Part shown: piece by piece, positions 8,337 through 17,018 of the stretch
How positions within the stretch are numbered: the stretch's first letter is position 1
How the letters are laid out: each line of letters opens with the position of its first letter
DNA from: Bradyrhizobium sp. ISRA464
Lineage (GTDB): Bacteria > Pseudomonadota > Alphaproteobacteria > Rhizobiales > Xanthobacteraceae
Assembly (NCBI RefSeq): GCF_029910095.1
Contig: NZ_CP094526.1
Location: 2,232,001-2,296,000, forward strand
Length of the DNA: 64,000 nucleotides
Direction of reading: 5' to 3'
Program-made: the position numbers and the translations under genes
The notes under the pieces: model-generated
What the model saw: the letters and a program-made list of their open reading frames with translations, nothing else
The model's database searches: none
What the model was told of the DNA's origin: nothing

Positions 8337-9896
8337 TCAGCGCGCCCTGATCTTTTCCCTCAGCCAGCGCGCCACGGCGTCGGGCGACGATGAAGCATCG
8401 TTGCCCGACGCACGCAGGTTTGCCTCGCGCATGTCAGCAATGTCGATCCTGCCGAGTAGCGGCTGCAGCGCCGATTTCAGCGTCTCGTCGTCGCGTCTCT
8501 TTGGCGACAGCAGCACGATCGCGTCATAGGGCGGGATCGCGTGCTTGTCGTCCGCGAGCGTGACCAGGTCGTATTTCGCGATCAGGCCGTCGCTGGTGTA
8601 GCCCGCGATCACGTCGACCTCGCCGGAGGCGACCGCCGCATACATGAAGTCGGGCTGCATCTGCCGCTGGGTGCGGAACGATAGTCCATAGGCTTTCTGG
8701 ATGCCGGCCCATTCCGGCCGCGAGAAGAATTCATAGTCGCCGGCGATCGACATGGTCGGTGCCCGTGCCGCGAGGTCAGTGATCGAGTGGATGCCGAGCG
8801 CCTGGGCACGCTTGCGCGGCATCACCAGCGCATAGGCATTCTCGAAACCGAGCTCGCCGAGCAGGGTGATGTTTTGCTGCGCCAGCGTGGTCTTGAGCGC
8901 GGCCAGCAGCTTGGCACGCGGCCTGATGTCGGTGTGGTGGAACTGGTTGGCCCACAGCGTGCCGGAATAATCGACATAGACGTCGATATCGCCGGCCGTC
9001 AGCGCATCGAAGATCACGTTGGAGCCGAGGCCGGCGCGCGTCGTGGCCGGCAGCCCGGCCGATCGCAGCCGCTCGGCGATCAGCGCCGAAAGCACGTATT
9101 GCTCGGCGAAGGTCTTGGCGCCGACGACATAGCCCGCATGGGGCCGCACGATCGCCGGCACCAGCGTCGCAGCGATCAGCGCGGCAATCCCGAGGCCGCC
9201 GAGCCCGGCCCGCGTGCGGCTGCGGTTGCGCAAGCCGTTCTCGATCAGCGCAAGCAACTGGTCGACGGCGAGCGCAAGCACCGCCGCGGCGACGCAGCCG
9301 AACAGCACGAACACCCAGTTCTGCGTCTGCAACCCAGCGAAGATGTAGTTGCCGAGGCTGGTCTGCCCGATCGGCGTCGACAGCGTCGCGGTGCCGATCA
9401 CCCACACCGCCGCGGTGCGGATCCCCGCCATCATCACCGGCAGCGCGAGCGGCAACTGGACCATCAGCAGCGATTGTCGCTCCGTCATGCCGACGCCCTG
9501 CGCCGCCTCCAGGATTTCCGGATCGACGCCCGACAGTCCCGTAATGGTGTTGCGCAGTACCGGCAGCATCGAATAGAGCGCGAGCGCCAGCACCGCCGGC
9601 AGGAAGCCGAAGGCGGAAAAGCTGAAGCCGAACCATCCGGCGGTCAGCGCGGCCAGGGCGAGCAGCAGCGGATAGAACAGCGCGAGCAAGGCGAGACCCG
9701 GCACGGTCTGCACGATGCTCGCGAGCCCGAGCAGCGCGCCGCGCAGCACCGGCCGGTTGCGGGCCACGATCGCCAGCGGCAGGCTGACAATAAGCCCGAG
9801 CGCCAGCGCGGCGACACTGACCCGCACATGGTTGCCGAGGTAATCCGGCAGATGTGCAAGCGCCTCGCTCCAGCGTGGATCGGCGAGCAGGCTCAT
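8337..9896 (-). CDS. Fused permease and substrate-binding protein of a quaternary-amine-type ABC importer
   Basis: The 519-residue protein joins two proteins that are usually separate. Residues 1-220 are a BPD-type permease with helices such as VSVAALALGLIVSLPLAIVA and an EAA loop (ILEAAQGVGMTERQSLLMVQ). Residues 240-519 are an OpuAC-like binding domain (VVGAKTFAEQYVLSALIAER; DIDVYVDYSGTLWANQF). Fusions of this kind occur in OpuFB, BilEB and EgtU, which import glycine betaine, choline, bile compounds or ergothioneine. The ligand here cannot be read. The start overlaps the end of the upstream ATPase gene by four bases. Confidence 0.88.
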   Translation of the reverse strand: MSLLADPRWSEALAHLPDYLGNHVRVSVAALALGLIVSLPLAIVARNRPVLRGALLGLASIVQTVPGLALLALFYPLLLALAALTAGWFGFSFSAFGFLPAVLALALYSMLPVLRNTITGLSGVDPEILEAAQGVGMTERQSLLMVQLPLALPVMMAGIRTAAVWVIGTATLSTPIGQTSLGNYIFAGLQTQNWVFVLFGCVAAAVLALAVDQLLALIENGLRNRSRTRAGLGGLGIAALIAATLVPAIVRPHAGYVVGAKTFAEQYVLSALIAERLRSAGLPATTRAGLGSNVIFDALTAGDIDVYVDYSGTLWANQFHHTDIRPRAKLLAALKTTLAQQNITLLGELGFENAYALVMPRKRAQALGIHSITDLAARAPTMSIAGDYEFFSRPEWAGIQKAYGLSFRTQRQMQPDFMYAAVASGEVDVIAGYTSDGLIAKYDLVTLADDKHAIPPYDAIVLLSPKRRDDETLKSALQPLLGRIDIADMREANLRASGNDASSSPDAVARWLREKIRAR

Positions 9897-10681
9897 GCTG
9901 TGCCTTCCCGCGGCAGCAGCGCGCCCAGCCGCTCGGCCTGCCGCCGCGGTGTATGCAGGAGCTCGTCGACATAGGCGTCGGTGCTGGCCGAAAGCTCGGT
10001 CGGCGTGCCCTGCGCCAGCAACCGGCCGGCGCGCATCACCGCGACGCGATCCGCCAGCAGGATCGCCTCCGTCATATCGTGGGTGATCATGATCGTGGTC
10101 AGGCCAAGCTTGCGATGCAGGGTGCGATAATCTTCACCCAGCGCGTCGCGGGTGAGGGGATCGAGCGAACCGAACGGCTCGTCCATCAGCACGATGCGCG
10201 GCTTCGCAGCGAGCGCACGCGCCACGCCGACACGCTGGCGCTGGCCGCCGGAAAGCTCATGCGGCATGCGGTCGCGATACTGCGCGCGTTCGAGCCGCAC
10301 GAGGTCGAGCAGTTCGTCGACCCGCGCCGCGATCTCCGCCGCCGGCCAGCCAAACAGTCTTGGCGTGATGCCGATATTGCCCGCGACGGTCAGGTGCGGA
10401 AACAATGCACCGCTCTGGAAGACATAGCCGATGCGGCGACGCAGCAGGATCGGATCCGCGCGACTGACGTCCTCGCCCTCGACAGCGATCTGGCCGCGGT
10501 CGGCTTCGATCAGCCGATTGGCAAGCCTGAGCAGCGTGCTCTTGCCCGAGCCGGAGCTGCCGACGACGGCGAGGAATTCACCCTCGGCCACGTCGAGCGA
10601 GACATCGTCGACGGCCACCACGCGGCCGTCGTCAAAACTCTTGCCGACATGCGCGTAGGCGATCAGCGGCGTTGCGGGCAT
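9893..10681 (-). CDS. Quaternary-amine-type ABC importer ATP-binding protein
   Basis: This 262-residue ATPase contains Walker A (GSSGSGKST, near residue 42), a Q-loop, the signature LSGGQRQRVGVARAL, Walker B (RIVLMDEPFGSLD) and the switch histidine (MITHDMTEA). It resembles OpuCA and ProV but lacks the C-terminal CBS domains that many osmoregulated members carry, so ionic-strength gating by CBS is unlikely. It is co-transcribed with the fused permease/binding protein, making a complete two-gene importer. Confidence 0.9.
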   Translation of the reverse strand: MPATPLIAYAHVGKSFDDGRVVAVDDVSLDVAEGEFLAVVGSSGSGKSTLLRLANRLIEADRGQIAVEGEDVSRADPILLRRRIGYVFQSGALFPHLTVAGNIGITPRLFGWPAAEIAARVDELLDLVRLERAQYRDRMPHELSGGQRQRVGVARALAAKPRIVLMDEPFGSLDPLTRDALGEDYRTLHRKLGLTTIMITHDMTEAILLADRVAVMRAGRLLAQGTPTELSASTDAYVDELLHTPRRQAERLGALLPREGTA

Positions 10682-10831
10682 TCCGGGGCCTCAGGTCTCA
10701 CGGTCATCAATGACAGTGATAGCCCATAAAACGGGCTTTGACTCGGGCCTCGGGCAGCCGGGCCGCAGGGCCGGTGTTCCCGGTTCGATGTTCCTGAGAA
10801 TCAGGTCTGGATCAGCGGACCTGTGAGCACA

Positions 10832-11089
10832 TCACACTTCATTCTTGGGTACGTATTTGCCCATAATGCATTTGTAGCTTTGCAGGCGCCACGCGTGATA
10901 CGGGCCCTTGGCGAGCCAATCGGCGAGGCCGATCTGCGCATTGGCTACGCAGGCGCTCATGGTGATGCCGGATTGATCACTGGTGGTGACGACCTTTTCC
11001 ATGCAGAGTTGGGCATTGCAGAGGACAGCGACGAGCGTGACGAGCATAACGGCCTTGTCGGTAGGATACCCCGGTCTGAACCGACTCAT
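10832..11089 (-). CDS. Small hypothetical, possibly exported protein (85 aa)
   Basis: The frame from the ATG at 11089 encodes 85 residues. A shorter start at the methionine at 11047 would place a hydrophobic segment (MLVTLVAVLCNAQLC) at the N-terminus like a signal peptide. Four cysteines are spread through the protein, and the C-terminus is basic (CIMGKYVPKNEV). I recognise no domain. The composition looks like a real protein, but there is no operon partner to suggest a role. Confidence 0.5.
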   Translation of the reverse strand: MSRFRPGYPTDKAVMLVTLVAVLCNAQLCMEKVVTTSDQSGITMSACVANAQIGLADWLAKGPYHAWRLQSYKCIMGKYVPKNEV

Positions 11090-11274
11090 GCAGGGTTCAT
11101 GCCACTATCGGCGCCTGCGGCATCGCGATGAGCAAGACCGGGAAAGTACGGCCGGATCGGTCGCGACATCAGGCGGCGCATAGCCGCCCGCCTGCGGATA
11201 CGCTATACTTGTCACCCAACTACGACGCGAGATCGGGGCGAGCGAGGAACGTTGCGTGGTCGGGGGCTGCATCG

Positions 11275-12111
11275 ATGATGACGTTGCCTGAGTTGGCAGC
11301 AAATGCCTTGGAGAAGTTTCTTGCCAAGCATGTGAGCCGCACGTTCGGGGCCTCGCAGGCGCGCTTCGGCGAGCTGCTTCCCGCCGCTGCCCGCATCGCG
11401 CTGGAATGCATCGGGAACAGCGATGCGCTCTATCACAATGTCGAACACACGATGCTCGTTACGCTGGCCGGCCACGACATCATCCGCGGCCGTGCGTTGC
11501 ACACCCATGTCACCGCCGAGGATTACACGCATACCATCATCGCCTGCCTGACCCACGATATCGGCTATGTCCGCGGCCTCCTGAAGGGGGATGGGCCTGA
11601 CGGTTACGTGATCGATGCGACTGGCAAGAAGGTGACGCTGCCCCGCGGTTCGTCGGATGCAGGCCTGATGCCCTATCATGTCGACCGGTCGAAGCTCTAT
11701 GTTCTCGATCGCCTCGAGGCCGTCATTCCAATCGATCGCGAGCGGATCGCGCGCAACATTGAGGGGACCCGCTTTCCGGCACCCGAAGGCCAGGAATATG
11801 ACGACGAGGCGGCGATCGTTCGCGCCGCCGATTTCATCGGCCAGCTCGGCGATCCTAACTACATCCGGAAGGCCAACGCGCTCTACCACGAGTTCGAGGA
11901 GGTCGGCATCAATCGCCAGCTCGGCTATGAATCGCCGGCCGACATCGTGGACCGCTATCCCCAGTTCTACTGGAGCATGGTGGCCCCGCACATCCAGGGC
12001 GCCATAAACTGCCTCAACATGACCGCAAGCGGCCGGCAGTGGATCGCCAATCTCTACAGCAATGTCTTCCGCGCCGAGCGCGAGGTCACGCTGTCCGGTC
12101 CGCAAATCTGA
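11275..12111 (+). CDS. HD-domain phosphohydrolase-like protein
   Basis: From the ATG at 11275 the protein has 278 residues; the frame is open to 11128 but the extra part looks random. YHNVEHTMLV at about residues 59-68 and THDIGYVRG at about residues 97-105 supply the histidine and His-Asp pairs of HD metal-dependent hydrolases. The C-terminal half is helical, with DEAAIVRAADFIGQLGDP, as in phosphodiesterase-like members. It is probably a cytoplasmic phosphohydrolase of unknown substrate. It is monocistronic. Confidence 0.72.
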   Translation: MMTLPELAANALEKFLAKHVSRTFGASQARFGELLPAAARIALECIGNSDALYHNVEHTMLVTLAGHDIIRGRALHTHVTAEDYTHTIIACLTHDIGYVRGLLKGDGPDGYVIDATGKKVTLPRGSSDAGLMPYHVDRSKLYVLDRLEAVIPIDRERIARNIEGTRFPAPEGQEYDDEAAIVRAADFIGQLGDPNYIRKANALYHEFEEVGINRQLGYESPADIVDRYPQFYWSMVAPHIQGAINCLNMTASGRQWIANLYSNVFRAEREVTLSGPQI

Positions 12112-12267
12112 CGCCGCCGCCGATCGGCTGCTGTCGGGTCGACTCCGTCCCGTTCCCTCGTCCCGCAACGTCCATATTGTACCCGTTTCACCGGTTGCAC
12201 TGATGATGCAAATCGGCGACGCTGAGCCATGGACCGGCCTGTCGACCGTATTTTCGATCGATCCAGC

Positions 12268-12936
12268 ATGACATCCCTTTTTGCGCGGCTGATTGCGATC
12301 GCGATCGCCTGCTGGCCGGTGCTCGCCGCGGCCGGTCCGGTCTATGATGTCGATCTGTACGCGCTGATGTCGGGCACCTGCCGCAACGTCAACATCGCCG
12401 GACGCAGTTACACCTGCAAGGCGGTCGCCTATTTCCACACCCTGCGCGGCCGTTCCGAATTCGTCGTCGTGCTCGACGATCCCGCCGACAAGAGCCACAT
12501 CGTCTCGTTCTCCGGCGAGAGCGCGGCGCGAACCCAGGACAATCTGTTCGAGCTCGCGGTCGACCGCATGCTGCTGAAGTCGAGCGACCGGCCGCGGGTC
12601 GACGGCCTGCCGGTGCCGCTGGTGGAAATGTCGACGGGCTCGTGCCGGCAGGTCGGAAGCTTCGTCACGCGGCAGGTGTCCAGCATCACCTGCGCCGCCA
12701 CCGATCACAACGGCAAGAGCTACGAGCTGAGCTTCGAGTCGGACGGCTCGCCCATGACGCTGCGCCGGTTGCGGCAGTCGTCGCTGCCGAGCGAGCGGCA
12801 GCGCGCGCGCCAGATCGCGCAGCTCGAGTGCCGCCTCAAGGCCCGTGCCGCGGGAGTCCTGCCGCGCGATACCACCGCCTTCATCATCCGTTGCCTTGGC
12901 GAGGACGACGGCAAGCCGCCGGGCGATCAGCAATAA
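12268..12936 (+). CDS. Hypothetical secreted protein (222 aa)
   Basis: The protein has a clear signal peptide (MTSLFARLIAIAIACWPVLA, cleavage near AAAGPV). A cysteine-containing domain follows (SGTCRNVNIAGRSYTCKAVA; STGSCRQVGSFVTRQVSSIT), with six cysteines after the signal that could form disulfides in the periplasm. I know no named family. The start at 12268 is chosen because the signal peptide begins there, although the frame opens upstream at 12229. Confidence 0.6.
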   Translation: MTSLFARLIAIAIACWPVLAAAGPVYDVDLYALMSGTCRNVNIAGRSYTCKAVAYFHTLRGRSEFVVVLDDPADKSHIVSFSGESAARTQDNLFELAVDRMLLKSSDRPRVDGLPVPLVEMSTGSCRQVGSFVTRQVSSITCAATDHNGKSYELSFESDGSPMTLRRLRQSSLPSERQRARQIAQLECRLKARAAGVLPRDTTAFIIRCLGEDDGKPPGDQQ

Positions 12937-13078
12937 CGGCGCTGCACACGCTTTGGCTCGATCGTCGAAGCAGGGTTGCTCGCGGCGCAGAGCGTTCGCA
13001 CCTTGCGGCTTTGCGCGACCGCCTGTTGACTAACTCCGGCAGTTGTGAGGAAACGGTCCGAATATCAAGGAGAATTCG

Positions 13079-13351
13079 ATGCGCCTGAGAATCTACGCGA
13101 TTGCCGCCTTGGGCGTTTGTCTTGCCGGCCCCGCCTTCGCACAGGCCTACGATCCGAACTATCCCGTGTGCATGCACGTCTACGGCGGTCGGCTGACGGA
13201 GGACTACATCGATTGCAGCTTCACCTCGATCCCGCAGTGTCAGGCAACAGCCTCGGGGCGATCGGCGTCGTGCTCGGTCAATCCTTTCTATGCGGGGCCG
13301 CGACAGGCGCCGAGGAGCCGGGCGCACCGCCGCCGCCACCACATGGACTAG
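13079..13351 (+). CDS. DUF3551 family small secreted protein, copy 1
   Basis: The 90-residue protein has a signal peptide (MRLRIYAIAALGVCLAGPAF, cut after AFA). The mature part has the pattern [35 protein letters not shown] with four conserved cysteines, typical of DUF3551 proteins of Bradyrhizobium. A good ribosome site (AAGGAG) sits upstream. The next gene is a close paralogue with a similar leader sequence, so the pair arose by tandem duplication. The function of the family is unknown. Confidence 0.82.
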   Translation: MRLRIYAIAALGVCLAGPAFAQAYDPNYPVCMHVYGGRLTEDYIDCSFTSIPQCQATASGRSASCSVNPFYAGPRQAPRSRAHRRRHHMD

Positions 13352-13422
13352 CGCCGCGGGGACCGCGCCCATCGCAGCTGTAGGAAATGGTCCGAACAAT
13401 AATAAATAACAACGAGAATCCT

Positions 13423-13773
13423 ATGCGCCTGAAACTCTTCGCGATCGCATGTGCGATCTCCGCATCAGCGGCGGCTCTGACCGGACCTGCGGTGGCGCAG
13501 GCCTATGATCCGAACTATCCCGTGTGCATGCATTATTACGGCGGCCGGATCGGCGGAAACTACATCGATTGCAGCTTCACCTCGATCCCGCAATGCCAGG
13601 CGACAGCATCGGGCCGCCCGGCGATGTGCTCGGAGAATCCCTTTTACGCGCCGCCGGAGCCCCCCAAGCGCCGGGTGCGCCACGGACGCCATCCCGTCCA
13701 TTGGCGCGGAGGCGTCGAGCAAGTGCGTCGAACGAGTGCGATCAGACCGGCACGGTCAGAGCGTCGTAGGTGA
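13423..13773 (+). CDS. DUF3551 family small secreted protein, copy 2
   Basis: The 116-residue paralogue of the preceding gene keeps the same core ([40 protein letters not shown]) after a signal peptide ([20 protein letters not shown]). Its C-terminus runs about 25 residues beyond that of copy 1 as basic, low-complexity sequence. The last 32 bases overlap, tail to tail, the end of the broken monooxygenase gene, so the native stop may have been lost. The 5' leader (ATGGTCCGAACA) matches that of copy 1 (ACGGTCCGAATA). Confidence 0.78.
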   Translation: MRLKLFAIACAISASAAALTGPAVAQAYDPNYPVCMHYYGGRIGGNYIDCSFTSIPQCQATASGRPAMCSENPFYAPPEPPKRRVRHGRHPVHWRGGVEQVRRTSAIRPARSERRR

Positions 13774-14945
13774 ACAGCCAATCATAGCGTTCGCGGACCA
13801 GGTCGGGCTGCCATTCGCGCGACACATAGGCGTCGGCGCCTTCGGCATCGGCGAGCGCCGGATTGTGGAAGCGTTTGGCATTCTCGGCCGACTTCGCCAC
13901 GATCGTATTTGTCCGTGTCAGTCGCGCAGCCTGATAACGCTGCAACGCCTCAGGGGGCGGAAAGCGTTCAAGGCAGCGCGCCAGCACCATGCCGTCCTCG
14001 ATCGCCATGTTGGCGCCCTGGGCCAGGAAGGGAAGCGTCGGATGTGCGGCGTCGCCGATCACGCAGGCGCGCCCCGCGACAAAGCGATCGAGCGGATCGC
14101 GCCCCAACAGCGCCCATTTGTAGGGCACATCGAGGTTTTCGATGATGGAGTGGATCTCCGCGTTCCAGCCGGCAAAGGCCGCGCTGCACGCCTCCCGCGT
14201 GCCGCGTGTTCGGTCCATGACTCGACCGACCAGCTCTCGCCTTCGAAGATGCCGACGAAGTTCAGGAGTTCGCCGCGGCGTACCGGATAGGTGATGACAT
14301 GGCCGCCGGGGCCGACCCAATTGGTGCCGACTTCGCGCTGCTGGCTCGCCGGCAGCCGCGCCATCGGCACCAGGCCGCGCCAAGCCGCCACGCCCGAAAA
14401 GAAGGGTTTTGAATAGCCGCCGATCTGCCGGCGAATCTCGGAATGGACGCCGTCGGCGCCGACCACGACCTCGCCGTGGTGCCGCTCGCCGTTGGCGAGC
14501 CGCAGCCAGATGCCGTCGCCGGCCTCGTCAAAGCCGGCGCAGCGACGGTCGAGATGCAAGCGGCCTGGCGCCAGTGTATTGAACGCCTCGACCAGCACGC
14601 GGTGAAAATCGCCGCGATGCACCATCCAGTAGGGCGCGCCATAGATGGCGCGCGAGGAGGCGCCGAGGTCGAACAGCTTCCAGGTCCGCCCAGTGCTGAA
14701 CAGCCTGATTTCCTTGCCCGAAGGCTCACAGGCAATCACCTGCATCTGCTGCTCGAGGCCGAGCGCGATCAGGACGCGGGTGCCGTTGGCGCTGAGCTGG
14801 ACTCCGGCGCCGAGTTCGCGCAGCTCGGACGCCTGCTCGAAGATCTCGACGTCGATCCCGCCTGCAGCAGCGACAATCCTGCGACCAGCCCGCCGATCCC
14901 GGCGCCGGCGACCAGGACCTTCGGCGGCTTGCGCTGTGCGCTCAC
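13742..14945 (-). pseudogene. FAD-dependent aromatic monooxygenase (salicylate / 3-hydroxybenzoate hydroxylase type), two frameshifts
   Basis: Three overlapping frames encode one class A flavin monooxygenase. The N-terminus from the GTG at 14945 has the FAD-binding motif VLVAGAGIGGLVAGLSLLQAG. A one-base loss near 14865 moves the frame to DVEIFEQASELRELGAGVQL and on through [19 protein letters not shown] second one-base loss near 14206 moves it again to [17 protein letters not shown] and the second FAD motif, [20 protein letters not shown]. Lengths and motifs otherwise match a full protein of about 400 residues. It is the last gene of the aromatic operon. Both indels are single missing bases, so sequencing error is possible and raw reads should be checked. 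Confidence 0.8.
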
Positions 14946-14959
14946 GCGAATGCCCGCCG

Positions 14960-15355
14960 TTACCTGCGCGTGATCAGGAAGTCGTCGGTGAACTCCCCGC
15001 GCGACACCTTGACTGGGATTTCGCCCTCGCTGCCGATCTCGAGGATCTCCGAACCGGACTTGCTGTCCTGTGGTGTCAGCAATTCGATGCGCTCGGCGAT
15101 CCGCTCGGCCTGCCAGCCCGTCAGTCTCCAGGCGAAGCGGCCCCCGAGGTCGCGCATTCCGAATTCATCGTCGGCGGGCGTCAGCACCAGCTCGTCCCGC
15201 GAGATGGCGCCGGGAATGCGCTCCGCCACGGTGATCGCTTGCGGATCCTGGGCAAATCGCCGCAACAGCTTGGCCAGTGCTGTGAGGTCTGCGGCTTCGC
15301 CGAGGAACAGGAACAGCGGATGGAAATCGCTCGGCATGTATTCAAATCGCAGCAT
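14960..15355 (-). CDS. Hypothetical protein in aromatic-dioxygenase operon (131 aa)
   Basis: From the ATG at 15355 (MLRFEYMPSDFHPLFLFLGE) the protein has 131 residues, mixed alpha and beta, ending in EFTDDFLITRR. It has no signal peptide, membrane segment or metal-binding motif that I recognise. It lies 14 bases upstream of the monooxygenase start and 23 bases downstream of a 64-residue gene, all on the same strand, so it belongs to the operon. A role in the same catabolic pathway is inference from position only. Confidence 0.65.
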   Translation of the reverse strand: MLRFEYMPSDFHPLFLFLGEAADLTALAKLLRRFAQDPQAITVAERIPGAISRDELVLTPADDEFGMRDLGGRFAWRLTGWQAERIAERIELLTPQDSKSGSEILEIGSEGEIPVKVSRGEFTDDFLITRR

Positions 15356-15378
15356 GTTCGCCTGTCCAAATGCCGGAA

Positions 15379-15573
15379 CTACTCGCTGAGCACCTTGACG
15401 ATGTCCTGGGCATGACACAGCTCGACCGTGCCGACCTCGTCGGGCCGGGCAGGAGACTCCAGGCATCGGACCTGCAACCACTCGCCGTCATCCATGTTCT
15501 CGATCACCTCGGCGACGACATCCTCCTGCAATTTCAGGCGCGTCCCCACCTTGATCGTCCTGACATCCATCAT
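15379..15573 (-). CDS. Small hypothetical protein in aromatic-dioxygenase operon (64 aa)
   Basis: The 64-residue acidic protein (MMDVRTIKVGTRLKLQEDVV; DDGEWLQVRCLESPARPDEV) reads as a small beta-barrel-like domain. Two cysteines are present but there is no obvious metal motif. The gene sits 16 bases downstream of the dioxygenase beta-subunit gene and 23 bases before the next small gene. I do not recognise the family. Its place between catalytic genes suggests an accessory role, for example in electron transfer or binding, which is unproven. Confidence 0.65.
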   Translation of the reverse strand: MMDVRTIKVGTRLKLQEDVVAEVIENMDDGEWLQVRCLESPARPDEVGTVELCHAQDIVKVLSE

Positions 15574-15589
15574 TGCACGGCCGCCTTGC

Positions 15590-16183
15590 TCAGAAGAACG
15601 TGGTCAGATTCTTGGCCATCAGGATGTTCTGTTCAAGCAATATCTCGCGCATGGCAATCTTCCAGCCCGCCTCGGTCAGACGAAGCGTGTCGTTGCGGCG
15701 GCCCACGAAGGTGTAGGTCTCGTACTCGACGCGGTTCTGGTAGACTAGGAAGCGGCTGGTGACATCGAGCTCGCGCGGCGCGTCGATATCCGGCCGCACA
15801 CCCTTGATCTGCACATTGCTCACCATGTGCGTGATCCGCGACAGCGGTTCCTCCGCGTAGTGCACGCCGGTCAGGATCTGCTCGACACGCTTGGTCAGCG
15901 TCCACTTGTCTTCATCGAACCAGCTCATGCCTTCGCCGCGCCGGGTATTCTCGCGCGCGGCTTGCTGGCCGAATTTCACGTTGCGCCGGATCGGCATGAA
16001 ATAGGTGATGTCGTCGGCCACGAGGTCGAGCCAGTCGCGAAAGCGCCGGTCATCGATCAGGTCAGCCTCGCGATAGTAGAAATCCTCGACATCGGCTTTC
16101 AGCCGGTAGTAGGCCGCGGATCGTTCGATCGCCGCGTTGGACGCCGGAGCGGCCGGCTGCTTGTCCTGGACGGTCGTCGTCAT
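15590..16183 (-). CDS. Aromatic-ring-hydroxylating dioxygenase beta subunit
   Basis: The 197-residue protein is the small subunit of a Rieske non-haem iron dioxygenase. It has the SnoaL-like fold and hallmark stretches: DVEDFYYREADLIDDRRFRD, LDLVADDITYFMPIRRNV and ITHMVSNVQIKGVRPD. The beta subunit supports the alpha3beta3 hexamer and has no cofactor. The ATG at 16183 is chosen because AAGGAG stands six bases upstream; the frame is open to 16255. It follows the alpha-subunit and SDR genes in the operon. Confidence 0.9.
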   Translation of the reverse strand: MTTTVQDKQPAAPASNAAIERSAAYYRLKADVEDFYYREADLIDDRRFRDWLDLVADDITYFMPIRRNVKFGQQAARENTRRGEGMSWFDEDKWTLTKRVEQILTGVHYAEEPLSRITHMVSNVQIKGVRPDIDAPRELDVTSRFLVYQNRVEYETYTFVGRRNDTLRLTEAGWKIAMREILLEQNILMAKNLTTFF

Positions 16184-16211
16184 GGGCATCTCCTTATCAG
16201 GCATGGCAAAG

Positions 16212-17018
16212 TCAAAGCGCCGGCTTGGACGGCACAGGTCCACCCTGTTGCGCAAAGCAGCCGACGTCGATCACGGTGCCGGACAGCGTTTCGGCTTCCG
16301 GCGACAGCAGAAAGGCGACGACATTGGCAATGTCGTCGCCAGTGGCGACGCGGCCGGCGGCGGTGCCCGGCGCCCCCTTGCCGAAGCGGGCCGCATCGCC
16401 GCCGACGCGGCCGAGACTCATGCCGCTGACGATGCCGCCGCCTCCGGGGATCACGGTGTTCACGCGGATCCGCTGATGGAAGAAGTCGTAGGCCATCGCC
16501 GCGCTCAAGGCCACAACGCCTCCCTTGCTCGCGCTATAGACCGCCATGTTCGGCTTGCCCCAGCCGGCGCCGGATCCGATGTTGATGATCGAACCGCCAC
16601 CTTGCGCGATCATGTGCGGGATCGCGGCGCGGCTCGTCAGATACGGCCCCTTGAGGTTGACGGCGATGATGCGATCGAACAGTGCCTCGTCGGTATCGAG
16701 CACCGTTCCGAGCGGACCGATCGCGGCGTTGTTGACGACGCCGTCGATGCGGCCGAAGCGCGCCAGCGCCCGCTCGATCACGTGAGCGACGTCGGCTGCG
16801 TCAGACACATCGGCTTCCATCAGTTCGGCGGAGAGTCCCTCGCGATCAAGCTCCTCGCGCAGGCTGGGAATGGCGTTCTGTGCTGTGCTCGAGACTTGCG
16901 GCGTCTCGAGGCCAAATGCCACGACCGAATGGCCGCGCCTGGCAAGACCGAGCGTGATCGCGCGGCCGATGCCGAAAGTGCCCCCGCTGACGAGGACGGT
17001 TTTTCCCGGCGCGGTCAT
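16212..17018 (-). CDS. Short-chain dehydrogenase/reductase (probable dihydrodiol dehydrogenase)
   Basis: The 268-residue SDR has the cofactor motif VLVSGGTFGIGRAI (GGxFGIG instead of the usual GxxxGIG spacing with Thr), the VNNAA motif (GVVNNAAIGPLG), the catalytic Ser (IINIGSGAGWG) and YSASK (AVYSASKGGVV). Its start overlaps the alpha-subunit stop by four bases. In this operon the natural role is NAD-dependent oxidation of the cis-dihydrodiol made by the dioxygenase. That role is inferred from position. Confidence 0.88.
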   Translation of the reverse strand: MTAPGKTVLVSGGTFGIGRAITLGLARRGHSVVAFGLETPQVSSTAQNAIPSLREELDREGLSAELMEADVSDAADVAHVIERALARFGRIDGVVNNAAIGPLGTVLDTDEALFDRIIAVNLKGPYLTSRAAIPHMIAQGGGSIINIGSGAGWGKPNMAVYSASKGGVVALSAAMAYDFFHQRIRVNTVIPGGGGIVSGMSLGRVGGDAARFGKGAPGTAAGRVATGDDIANVVAFLLSPEAETLSGTVIDVGCFAQQGGPVPSKPAL

